A stretch of DNA of 64,000 bases, taken from the NCBI RefSeq assembly GCF_004683865.2, contig NZ_CP040759.1, forward strand, positions 1-64,000. Direction: 5' to 3'. Shown piece after piece: positions 57,017 to 64,000 of the stretch; position 1 is the first letter of the stretch; the number at the start of each line of letters is the position of its first letter. Under the pieces are notes generated by a model, which saw only the letters and a list, made by a program, of their open reading frames with translations, had not been told where the DNA came from and made no database searches. The stretch comes from Paracoccus liaowanqingii. Its GTDB lineage: Bacteria > Pseudomonadota > Alphaproteobacteria > Rhodobacterales > Rhodobacteraceae. Position numbers and translations under genes: made by a program.

Positions 57017-58131
57017 ACTCTGGACCGGTACTCGTGCGGCACTATGCACCCGGCGGCAAAGAGCATGGTGGCGGGATCGGCCGGTTCATCGGCTACGTCG
57101 CAGCGGCAGAGGGTTCCGCTCGGCACAGCGTTGTGGACACTCGAGGTCCGTGGCTGTCCCTAGCCAGCCCGCTGCGTCTTCTTGCAGCGATGATGGTGAT
57201 GGCAGGCGACCGGCTGTCTAGCCCATTCTGCATCCACCACATCCACGTTGCGGGTCGGGGCAGCACCATCCGCAAGCTAATGCTAGCTGCTGCGGCGCGA
57301 GTATTGGGCTGCCAGCATGTCCTGCACCTGCACGATTATGACTATGCCCATGATTATGCCAGCCGTTCAACCATTGGGCGGGTTGTCGTGAAACGCATGT
57401 TCCAAGGAGCCGATGCAGTCATCGTCTTGGGGCAGCACGACTGCCGGCTGATGACAAAGGTGCTGGGGGTCCGTCCGGAGCGCGTGGTCGTTTTCCCCAA
57501 CTGTGCCCCTGATCCCGGCCCGGCCGAGGCGCAGGTACAGGTTTGCCCGAGGATCGTGTTCCTAGGTCGGCTGAGCGAGCGGAAAGGAGTGCCGGAACTG
57601 CTCGCGGCGCTGGCCTCGCCGGGGATGGCCGTGGCGCCGTGGAAGGCCGTCATTGCAGGGGACGGCGATGTGGCCCGCTTCCGCGACCTTGCTCGCAGCC
57701 TTGGCATCGGCCACCGGATCGAGATGCCGGGCTGGCTGGACGTGGACGAGGCCGGTGCAATTCTAAACTGGGCTGATATTCTGGTGCTGCCCTCTCATGC
57801 CGAGGGCATGGCGATGGCAGTAATTGAAGGGCTGGCCCATGGCCTTGCCGTTATCACGACCCCCGTCGGCGCCCATGAGGAAGCAATCACGGACGGCGTG
57901 AACGGTATCTTCGTCAAGCCAGGAGACATCCAGTCGCTGAGCGATGCCTTGGCCACGCTTGTCACGGAGCCGGACCGTCGCCAGGCTCTTTCACATGGAG
58001 GACGCGCGCTGTTCCTGTCGCGGTTCAGCATGCCTGTATACATGTGCCGCCTAGACGCTCTTTATGCCGATATTTGCCGGAAAGCTAGCGCACGAAGCCC
58101 ATACCAGGATCCGGAACATGAGCCAGATTGA
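57013..58131 (+). CDS. Glycosyltransferase family 4
   Basis: 372 residues. VLHLHDYDYAHDYASRS, PRIVFLGRLSERKGVPELLA, LVLPSHAEGMAMAVIEGLAH and GLAVITTPVGAHEEAI are GT4 donor-site motifs with the conserved E-x7-E pattern. Overlaps both neighbours, so part of a tightly coupled operon. Confidence 0.9.
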   Translation: MNSGPVLVRHYAPGGKEHGGGIGRFIGYVAAAEGSARHSVVDTRGPWLSLASPLRLLAAMMVMAGDRLSSPFCIHHIHVAGRGSTIRKLMLAAAARVLGCQHVLHLHDYDYAHDYASRSTIGRVVVKRMFQGADAVIVLGQHDCRLMTKVLGVRPERVVVFPNCAPDPGPAEAQVQVCPRIVFLGRLSERKGVPELLAALASPGMAVAPWKAVIAGDGDVARFRDLARSLGIGHRIEMPGWLDVDEAGAILNWADILVLPSHAEGMAMAVIEGLAHGLAVITTPVGAHEEAITDGVNGIFVKPGDIQSLSDALATLVTEPDRRQALSHGGRALFLSRFSMPVYMCRLDALYADICRKASARSPYQDPEHEPD

Positions 58132-60307
58132 GAAGATCTCACGGGTCTTGGCGATCCCGCCGATTGCGGAAGCAAAGTATGCCCGGGATGACTGGCTAGA
58201 TGTCGCGGCGCTGTTTCGTATAATCCGACGGCGGGCCTGGCTGATACTGCTGGTCGGGATCGTCGTCATCGCTGCGGGGCTGCCTCTGATCCTGATTTCC
58301 GAGCGCACTTACACGGCATCTACGAAGATCCTGATCGACGATCCTGCTTCGGCGCCCATTATTGCTGCAAGCCCCATCTCAAAGTCCGAAATTAACCTGA
58401 CGACCGAGAGCGAGCGGCTACTGTCGCGGGACATCGCCCTTCAAGTGATCATCGAACTGGGTATTGACACACGCCCTGAGTTCAACCCGCAGCTTCGCCC
58501 TGTTTCGCCATTGGCGCGCGCGAGAAATGCCCTACACGCGAGGCTTGCCGCTGACTCGCCCGAACATGAGCAGACAAACGCGACACTCGCCCGTGTTTTT
58601 CGCGAGTTCTTTGGTCGCCTGACGATCTGGCGTGCCCCCGGCTCCGACGTAATCAGCGTCGGCTTTTCTTCGCAAGACCCGGAACTGGCCGCGCAAGTGC
58701 CCAACATCCTTGTCCGCACCTACCTTGAGGAACGGCTCGGACAGTCAGCGGCGCGGATCCAGACAGCCGAGGACTGGCTCGGTGCACGGATCGACGAACA
58801 GCAGCAACGCTTGGCCGATGCGCTCCGCGCTGCCGACGTAGCCAAGGCTGATTCCAAGGTCGCCTTTCCGGACACCCTTCTTGCTGCCGAGATGCTGACC
58901 CGGCTAAGCGAGGCGCAACGTGTCAACGCAAAGAGCCGCAACGAGATTGAGATAAAATTGGCCGCTCTAGAAGAAACGGAAGGCACCGAGGAACGCGCGG
59001 CCACGCTTAACAGCCCCTTGGTCGTCCGGCTGCAGCAGGATCTTGATGGCGAACGGGCCGGGCTGGCACAATTGCGCAGCAACGGTGGTGTTCAGCAGGA
59101 CGAGACTGCTTTCCAAAGTCGGATTAGGGACTTGGAGGCCCGGCTGGAGGCTGAGCTAACGCGAGAAGAGCGCCGGTTGAACGCCAGCCTGATCGAGCTG
59201 GAGCAAAATCAGGTACAAAGCTACTCAAGCCTCGCCGAGGCTCAGGAGGCCCTAGTCGAGACCCGCCGTGCAGAGGCGCAACTAGAGCAGATGCAGCGTG
59301 CCGTCGACAACGAACGCTCGACGCTCGAAGGGCTTGAATTGCAACGGCGTGCCCTGAGGGCCCAGGCACAGCTGCCCGCAACCGAAATCGAAATCCTGTC
59401 GCCCGCAACGGTGCCGCTTGCCGCCGACGGGCGTGGCCGCGCTTTCTATCTCATACTGTTGACGATGATCGCAGGGCTACTTGCGTTGACCGCCGCATTC
59501 GGGGTTGAGATGATTGACAGGTCTGTCCGCAGTCGGGAGCAGTTGCGGGGCATTCCGCACCTGAGGATCGCTGGCTTCCTTCCCGCCCTGCCTTGGAAGT
59601 TCATTCGCGCTCTGCCACGCATATTGCAGTGCAAGGACGCCGAAGTATTTCGCGACGCTGTGCGTAGTATCATCCTGGCGCTCGATCCGGCAGCCCGAGG
59701 CGGTATGCCGCCTAGCATTCTAGTTACCTCACCCCTGCCGGGAGAGGGAAAAACAACGGTAGCCATAGCCGTTGCAACCGAGCTTGCACAGGCAGGAACG
59801 CCCGTGCTGTTGATCGACGCAGACCTGCGCCACGGCACCCTAGCCCAAAGGTTCGGCTTGGATACAGGATGTGGCCTGCGCGACGTCCTGACCAGCACGA
59901 CGAGCCTTGAACAAGCCATCAAGCATGACAAATCCAGCGGGATTTCACTTTTGCCACTTGGATCTTCGGATGGCCGGTACCAAATCGAAAGAAATGCTCT
60001 CAAGTCGCTGCTGCGTCACGCCGCTTCGATCGGCTACACCGTGATCTTTGATGGATCGCCCAGTCTTGTTACAAACGAGTCCCTTGTCTTGGCAAGCTTA
60101 GTAACAAGGACCCTAATTGTTATCCGGTGGGGACGGACCAGCGTAGGTGCGGTCGAGGCCGCTGTAGAGCGCCTGAGTTGCCACGCTGAACACGACATCG
60201 ACGCTGTCATTTCGCAGGTCGACCTGAAGCGCCAAGCGCTTTACGGCTATCGTGACGGTGGGGAGTTCGCCCGGTCATTTCGCAAGTATTATGCCCGCCG
60301 CTGCTAG
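58118..60307 (+). CDS. Wzz/BY-kinase: polysaccharide co-polymerase with tyrosine autokinase
   Basis: 729 residues from MSQIEKISRVL. Wzz domain with first membrane helix (AWLILLVGIVVIAAGLPLIL), long periplasmic coiled coil (about 220-430) and second helix (FYLILLTMIAGLLALTAAFG). Then a BY-kinase: Walker A TSPLPGEGKTTVA, A' VLLIDADLRHG, B VIFDGSP. The tyrosine tail is short (YGYRDGGEFARSFRKYYARRC). It controls chain length and export of the polysaccharide. Confidence 0.92.
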   Translation: MSQIEKISRVLAIPPIAEAKYARDDWLDVAALFRIIRRRAWLILLVGIVVIAAGLPLILISERTYTASTKILIDDPASAPIIAASPISKSEINLTTESERLLSRDIALQVIIELGIDTRPEFNPQLRPVSPLARARNALHARLAADSPEHEQTNATLARVFREFFGRLTIWRAPGSDVISVGFSSQDPELAAQVPNILVRTYLEERLGQSAARIQTAEDWLGARIDEQQQRLADALRAADVAKADSKVAFPDTLLAAEMLTRLSEAQRVNAKSRNEIEIKLAALEETEGTEERAATLNSPLVVRLQQDLDGERAGLAQLRSNGGVQQDETAFQSRIRDLEARLEAELTREERRLNASLIELEQNQVQSYSSLAEAQEALVETRRAEAQLEQMQRAVDNERSTLEGLELQRRALRAQAQLPATEIEILSPATVPLAADGRGRAFYLILLTMIAGLLALTAAFGVEMIDRSVRSREQLRGIPHLRIAGFLPALPWKFIRALPRILQCKDAEVFRDAVRSIILALDPAARGGMPPSILVTSPLPGEGKTTVAIAVATELAQAGTPVLLIDADLRHGTLAQRFGLDTGCGLRDVLTSTTSLEQAIKHDKSSGISLLPLGSSDGRYQIERNALKSLLRHAASIGYTVIFDGSPSLVTNESLVLASLVTRTLIVIRWGRTSVGAVEAAVERLSCHAEHDIDAVISQVDLKRQALYGYRDGGEFARSFRKYYARRC

Positions 60308-60427
60308 CCGGTCTACAACAGCATTTGGCCTATGCCGAGGCATCAAGCGTGACCAATTTCTGATTGCTCAGACTTGCTTCTGGCTTCGATCAAGGAGCGC
60401 AAAATGACAGTAACTAGTCTGACGTAC

Positions 60428-60443
60428 CGCCACAGCTGTGGCG
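60428..60443. repeat. 16-bp palindrome CGCCACAGCTGTGGCG
   Basis: Perfect palindrome with GTAC flanks between two convergent genes. Could be a terminator stem or a protein-binding site. Confidence 0.5.
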
Positions 60444-60476
60444 TACTTATTTGAGTTCAAAGATAAGTAAGAATGC

Positions 60477-61238
60477 TCAGTCCTGCACTTCAGGCTCCTT
60501 CGAGAGGATGGCATTCAGCTTGAACGCCGCTTCGGTCCGATTGTGGGCTCTCAGCTTGCGCATAATGCTACGGATGTGGACCTTCACAGTGCTTTCGCAC
60601 ATGTTCAGTTCATAGGCGATGACCTTATTTGCCTTTCCCCGCCGCAGAGCTTCCGCTACTGCAGTTTGTCGACTGGTCAACTCCTTGAAGACCTCGCTAA
60701 TATTGCCCTTGACGCGGGCTAAGCCCCGTAATTTGACAAGGCTTTCCAGCTTGAGAAACACTCCGCCCGAGGCAGCCAAGCGCGTTGCGTCGATGATGCC
60801 GTCGATGCCAATGTTTGCGGGGATGTAGCCGGCCGCTCCGGCCTCGAGCGTTGTCAGCATATGCTCTAGTTCGTCCGAAGGGCCCAGCACGACAACCGGA
60901 GCAGAATTCGGAGCATTCAAAAGAAGGTTGAGTTCTTCGTCGACCTTGGGATGAGGAAGCAGCTTGCTGCCGACGTTCAAAAGGACGGCAATCGCACGCG
61001 CCGAGTTCGAGATACTCGCCATTTTCAAAAAGGCCTCGGCGGAACTGAAGCCAAGGACTGTTAATCTAGGATGCAAAAGTTCAATGCTTCGGACAAAACA
61101 TTCCCGCTCAAGATTTCGATCATCGATTAGCGCAATGAAATCCCGCTCCGTCGCATTTCCCTTCGCCAAGTCAACATCTTGCACATATAGTTCTTTTTGG
61201 CTGTGCATTTCAACGGTATTACCATTTAACATGCTCAT
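60477..61238 (-). CDS. LuxR-family regulator with atypical receiver domain
   Basis: 253 residues. The receiver-like domain (about 30-150) keeps the acidic pair (ALIDDRNLER), but the usual phospho-acceptor aspartate reads Asn (VLLNVGSKLL). The C-terminal LuxR helix-turn-helix (LTSRQTAVAEALRRGKANKV, IAYELNMCESTVKVHIRSIM) is complete. Probably a phosphorylation-independent regulator of the polysaccharide genes. AGGG lies before the ATG; the 61239-61613 upstream gap is AT-rich and otherwise empty. Confidence 0.85.
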   Translation of the reverse strand: MSMLNGNTVEMHSQKELYVQDVDLAKGNATERDFIALIDDRNLERECFVRSIELLHPRLTVLGFSSAEAFLKMASISNSARAIAVLLNVGSKLLPHPKVDEELNLLLNAPNSAPVVVLGPSDELEHMLTTLEAGAAGYIPANIGIDGIIDATRLAASGGVFLKLESLVKLRGLARVKGNISEVFKELTSRQTAVAEALRRGKANKVIAYELNMCESTVKVHIRSIMRKLRAHNRTEAAFKLNAILSKEPEVQD

Positions 61239-61613
61239 AATTTTCCCTCGTCAAAGATGGAATATATTGCGCAGGATAACTATCCATTCGCTTCGACTGC
61301 CCATTCAGATCAAATAAAGAGTAGCCGTTATTGTAGCTTCTGAACTACAAAAATTTAGCATAAAATTCTAGAATTCCGAACAATAGATTAAATTCCTGTT
61401 CGATAAACCATCTCCGGTTGCTTGTGGAAGTGTCGTCTTCGCCTAAAGGCTGATGTGCCAGTTATTTGCAGCAGCTGCTGATCAGACTGGCGATACTCCA
61501 GGCAATGATTCGACACTGCCGCCGCCGCAAAGTTTCATACTGACACAGGCAGCCGGGTCAAAGAACAAGTGCCGATGAACGACACGGCACCGAACTGCGG
61601 GATCTTGTCCGGG
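61239..61613. other. Intergenic region
   Basis: No gene seen. The 61310-61410 stretch is AT-rich and probably holds the luxR-type gene's promoter. Confidence 0.5.
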
Positions 61614-62621
61614 TCAGACTAGTTCTGCCACGCTGCCGTGGCCCATCAGCGAATCCCGAGCCACCAACTCTGCCGCCTTAAGGCCGCCAGCCTGCAGGCG
61701 GACGATCGGCTCGTGTCCGAGTGCTGATAGCAGGATAGCCATGTGACCCGGGGCCGGCGCGGCCTGCGGGCAAAGGGTGCCAGGCCAGAAGTCGGCCGCG
61801 GCTGCACGGTCAATGTCACCCCAGAACTGGGCAAGCAATGCATCCGGCGCGGCAGCGCGAAGCATCAACAAGTCGACGCGATCCAGCATCGGACTTTTCG
61901 TCGGGTCTAGTGCGACCACAACTGCCGCCCAAGGGCGCGACGTGATCGATCGCGCGTTCTGGAAGCACTCGACCAATGCACCAGCTTGCTGCAGCCCGTC
62001 TTGGATGAATGATGCAAAGGGATTGTCGCAAAGAAGCGCAATCCTTGCACCACGGGGGTTCACCCCGCCCTGCGCGACAAGGCGCACGCACAGGGGCCCT
62101 AGAAAGGGGAACACTCCAACATCGGGATGGCGTTCGTTGACAGCGGCGATTCTAATTCCGCGGCGGCGGCAGGCGGCAAGGTCCAGATCCCGGTGCCGGA
62201 ACTCCCAAGCCTCGAACATGAGCGCGATAACTGCCGTCTTGGGCAGCTGGTCGATTATGCTAGCGGTGATCGGCCTGAGATGCCCGGAATTGGTAAGGAT
62301 GTCGCAGGTGCTCAAAAATTCGCTCGGAAGCTCGCGGCGGAAGATAATGCGGTCTGCGACACCTGCCGCTGCAGCGAGATGCCTGGTTGCCCGGATAGCA
62401 TTTGCGGCCGTGCCGTGGGACCTAGTATTCCGCGCGATGGAGACGACGCGTGCGCCAGCCATCGCGGCGATTGGTGCGGTGCAGGCATAGGCGCCAGTCG
62501 CGGCCTCGGTCAGCACCGTCATTCCCTGCAGGTCCAGATCGAGCGCATCGATCCTTCGCCGCATGCTTGATAGGATATCCATGTCGGCAGACGCTTTGGT
62601 GTGCAGGGTGGCCCGGATCAT
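61614..62621 (-). CDS. Rossmann-like protein of an exopolysaccharide cluster
   Basis: 335 residues from MIRATLHTKASADM (ATGA overlap with the aminotransferase). It looks like two alpha/beta domains: GMTVLTEAATGAYACTAPIA, AGARVVSIARNTRSHG, and LTNSGHLRPITASIIDQLPK, with VIALMFEAWEFRHRDLDLAA, resembling D-2-hydroxyacid dehydrogenase layouts without a clear GxGxxG. Possibly a sugar-nucleotide or modified-residue enzyme acting with the DegT enzyme. Specific function unknown. Confidence 0.6.
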   Translation of the reverse strand: MIRATLHTKASADMDILSSMRRRIDALDLDLQGMTVLTEAATGAYACTAPIAAMAGARVVSIARNTRSHGTAANAIRATRHLAAAAGVADRIIFRRELPSEFLSTCDILTNSGHLRPITASIIDQLPKTAVIALMFEAWEFRHRDLDLAACRRRGIRIAAVNERHPDVGVFPFLGPLCVRLVAQGGVNPRGARIALLCDNPFASFIQDGLQQAGALVECFQNARSITSRPWAAVVVALDPTKSPMLDRVDLLMLRAAAPDALLAQFWGDIDRAAAADFWPGTLCPQAAPAPGHMAILLSALGHEPIVRLQAGGLKAAELVARDSLMGHGSVAELV

Positions 62622-63796
62622 GCCTTGACCAGCCTCATGGCCGGGGTTTTTGAGCATGCCTTGATCGCAGCACGAAGGGCATCGACCACCTGCTGTTGCG
62701 CCTCGTCCGTCATCTGCGGAAACAGCGGCAGCAGGATGGACCGGTCTTGAGCAGCCTCAGAACGACCAAGTGCGTGGGGCCTTGGATCGGCAGTATAAGC
62801 AGCCTCGCGATGGGCGCACATGATACCGCGGCGGGTGGCAACGCCATTGTCCAGCATGTGCTGCATCACACGCTTCTGGTCCAGTCCGATGTCCAGGCTA
62901 ATCGCGAAACTTTGCCAGTTGCTCTTGGTCCAGCCTGGCTCGGAGGGTGCCCGGACGCCGCTGACCGCGGTCAGCAACACGCGGTACCGCATCGCCAGCG
63001 ACCTTCGCCGGGCGACGATCTCTGGCAGTCGCTTTAGCTGCTGCCGACCGATCGCCGCCTGAATATCGGTCATTCGGTAATTGTAACCTGTTGTCAGGTA
63101 CTCCTCAAAGATCACCCTCGGGCTGGCATGACGGACCCCATCCGAGATGGACATACCATGCTGCCGCGCAAGCCGGAAGAAGCGGTCGTGATCATCATTG
63201 TCCGTCGTCAGCATCCCTCCTTCGCCGGTGGTGAGAACTTTGCGGGGATGGAATGAGAAGCACACGATATCGCCATGCGGCTTGCCGATCTTTCGCCACG
63301 TGTCGTCGATCCGGATCTGCGATCCGATTGCGCATGCGGCATCCTCAATGAGCGGCAAGCTGTACTGCTTGGCGATAGCCGAAACGGACTGGAGGTCGCA
63401 GGGCATCCCCATTTGATGCACGCACAGGATCGCCTGCGTCCGGGGGGTAATCGCATCGGCGATCCGCGACGGATCAATGTTGAAGCCGCCCTCTTCAATG
63501 TCAACGAAGACAGGGATCGCGCCCACATGCCGAATCGAATTCGCACCAGCGATGAAGGAATGGCTGACAGTGACGACCTCGCTGCCCTGCCTGACGCCGA
63601 CCGCCAGAAGCGCAAGGTGCAGCGCGGTCGTGCAGTTCGAGACGGCACAGGCATGTCGTGCGCACACATCCGCAGCGAATTCGGTCTCAAACGATGCCAC
63701 TTCGGATCCCTGCGACAGCCAGCCCGACAGCACCACAGCGCGAGCTGCATCGGCTTCTTCGAAGCCCAGGAAGGGCTGGGCGATGGGAATAATCAC
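62618..63796 (-). CDS. DegT/DnrJ/EryC1-family aminotransferase
   Basis: 392 residues, PLP-dependent sugar aminotransferase. PFLGFEEADAARAVVLSGWL (substrate-binding start), SNCTTALHLALLAVGV, VDIEEGGFNIDPSRI, EDAACAIGSQI and the PLP lysine in FSFHPRKVLTTGEGG. It makes an amino-sugar nucleotide from a keto intermediate. GTG start in a GTGA overlap with the upstream partial gene. Confidence 0.9.
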   Translation of the reverse strand: MIIPIAQPFLGFEEADAARAVVLSGWLSQGSEVASFETEFAADVCARHACAVSNCTTALHLALLAVGVRQGSEVVTVSHSFIAGANSIRHVGAIPVFVDIEEGGFNIDPSRIADAITPRTQAILCVHQMGMPCDLQSVSAIAKQYSLPLIEDAACAIGSQIRIDDTWRKIGKPHGDIVCFSFHPRKVLTTGEGGMLTTDNDDHDRFFRLARQHGMSISDGVRHASPRVIFEEYLTTGYNYRMTDIQAAIGRQQLKRLPEIVARRRSLAMRYRVLLTAVSGVRAPSEPGWTKSNWQSFAISLDIGLDQKRVMQHMLDNGVATRRGIMCAHREAAYTADPRPHALGRSEAAQDRSILLPLFPQMTDEAQQQVVDALRAAIKACSKTPAMRLVKA

Positions 63797-64000
63797 GACG
63801 GCACCTCCCAGTTACGGACCAGTTCTTGGTCGAGAAGCATTTGAACCGAGCTGCCGAGGCGCTGGTACCAAGTCAGCAGATCTTCCAGCCCTTCCCTAAG
63901 GCTGACTTGGGGTACAAAGCCCAGAAGCCCCTTCGCCTTGGCTGGATCGCTGAACAGGCGCAGGGTGTCCCCCGGGCGCTCGGGTTGGTACTCTCGCTGG
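63793..64000 (-). CDS. Partial NAD-dependent epimerase/dehydratase (C-terminus)
   Basis: The last 69 codons of a gene running off the window. In frame it reads REYQPERPGDTLRLFSDPAK, AKGLLGFVPQVSLREGLED, LLTWYQRLG. The 'pGD..r...D..ka...LGf.P.v.l.eGl..t..Wy' pattern is the end of an extended-SDR sugar epimerase. Confidence 0.8.
   Translation of the reverse strand, partial: QREYQPERPGDTLRLFSDPAKAKGLLGFVPQVSLREGLEDLLTWYQRLGSSVQMLLDQELVRNWEVPS

Overview
The window looks like one end of a large plasmid or chromid from a high-GC alphaproteobacterium, most likely Rhodobacterales (Paracoccus-like). This is inferred from the Rep_3-type initiator, the ParA/ribbon-helix-helix partition pair, the HWE-type sensor kinase and the IS66/IS256/IS5 content. 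No rRNA, tRNA or core chromosomal gene is visible, so the genus is a guess.

Layout. 0.06-2.5 kb: replication and partition (iteron-like motifs, rep, a 38-bp perfect palindrome, parA, ribbon-helix-helix partner). 2.7-4.2 kb: two phage-type genes. 4.6-11.8 kb: small accessory genes (BLUF photoreceptor, DUF6946-type protein, small helix-turn-helix-like proteins, repeated terminators). 12.2-17.2 kb: a CheB / response regulator / CheB-CheR-PAS-HWE kinase signalling locus whose large gene is split by a one-base frameshift. 17.5-18.8 kb: parDE-type toxin-antitoxin and a serine resolvase.

18.9-33.7 kb is the centrepiece: a subtype I-D-like CRISPR-Cas locus. On the minus strand the order is cas6, cas10d (csc3, with an HD nuclease motif), cas7 (csc2), cas5 (csc1) and an HD-less cas3 helicase, followed by an array of about 39 repeats of 28 bp. 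No cas1, cas2 or cas4 is present. The 3' third of cas10d contains an in-frame ATG behind a perfect Shine-Dalgarno sequence, the expected way for I-D systems to make the Cas11d small subunit. A WYL-type regulator is divergent from the operon. The array is split by an IS66 element that landed inside one spacer (8-bp target duplication CCTTGCAG). That IS66 element was itself hit in tnpB by an IS256 element (9-bp duplication GTCCGCCCG).

34-44 kb is a scrapyard of mobile DNA: an intact IS5-family element, a decayed pRiA4b ORF-3-like gene, a lower-GC hairpin-rich island with decayed phage-like genes, a truncated IS630, and a prim-pol (replicative primase/polymerase) gene cut by a second IS66 element (8-bp duplication CCTTAGAC). 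Removing that element restores the frame. 44.5-49.1 kb carries a ChaC-like cyclotransferase and a diverged inverted copy of the 6.6-8.1 kb block, with a UPF0149-domain gene between its two halves.

49.2-64 kb is an exopolysaccharide cluster: UDP-glucose dehydrogenase, glycosyltransferases (one frameshifted), sugar epimerases, a WecG/TagA glycosyltransferase, a Wzy-like polymerase, a Wzz/BY-kinase chain-length regulator, a LuxR-type regulator and a DegT aminotransferase. It would build, polymerise and export a surface polysaccharide. The cluster runs off the right edge.
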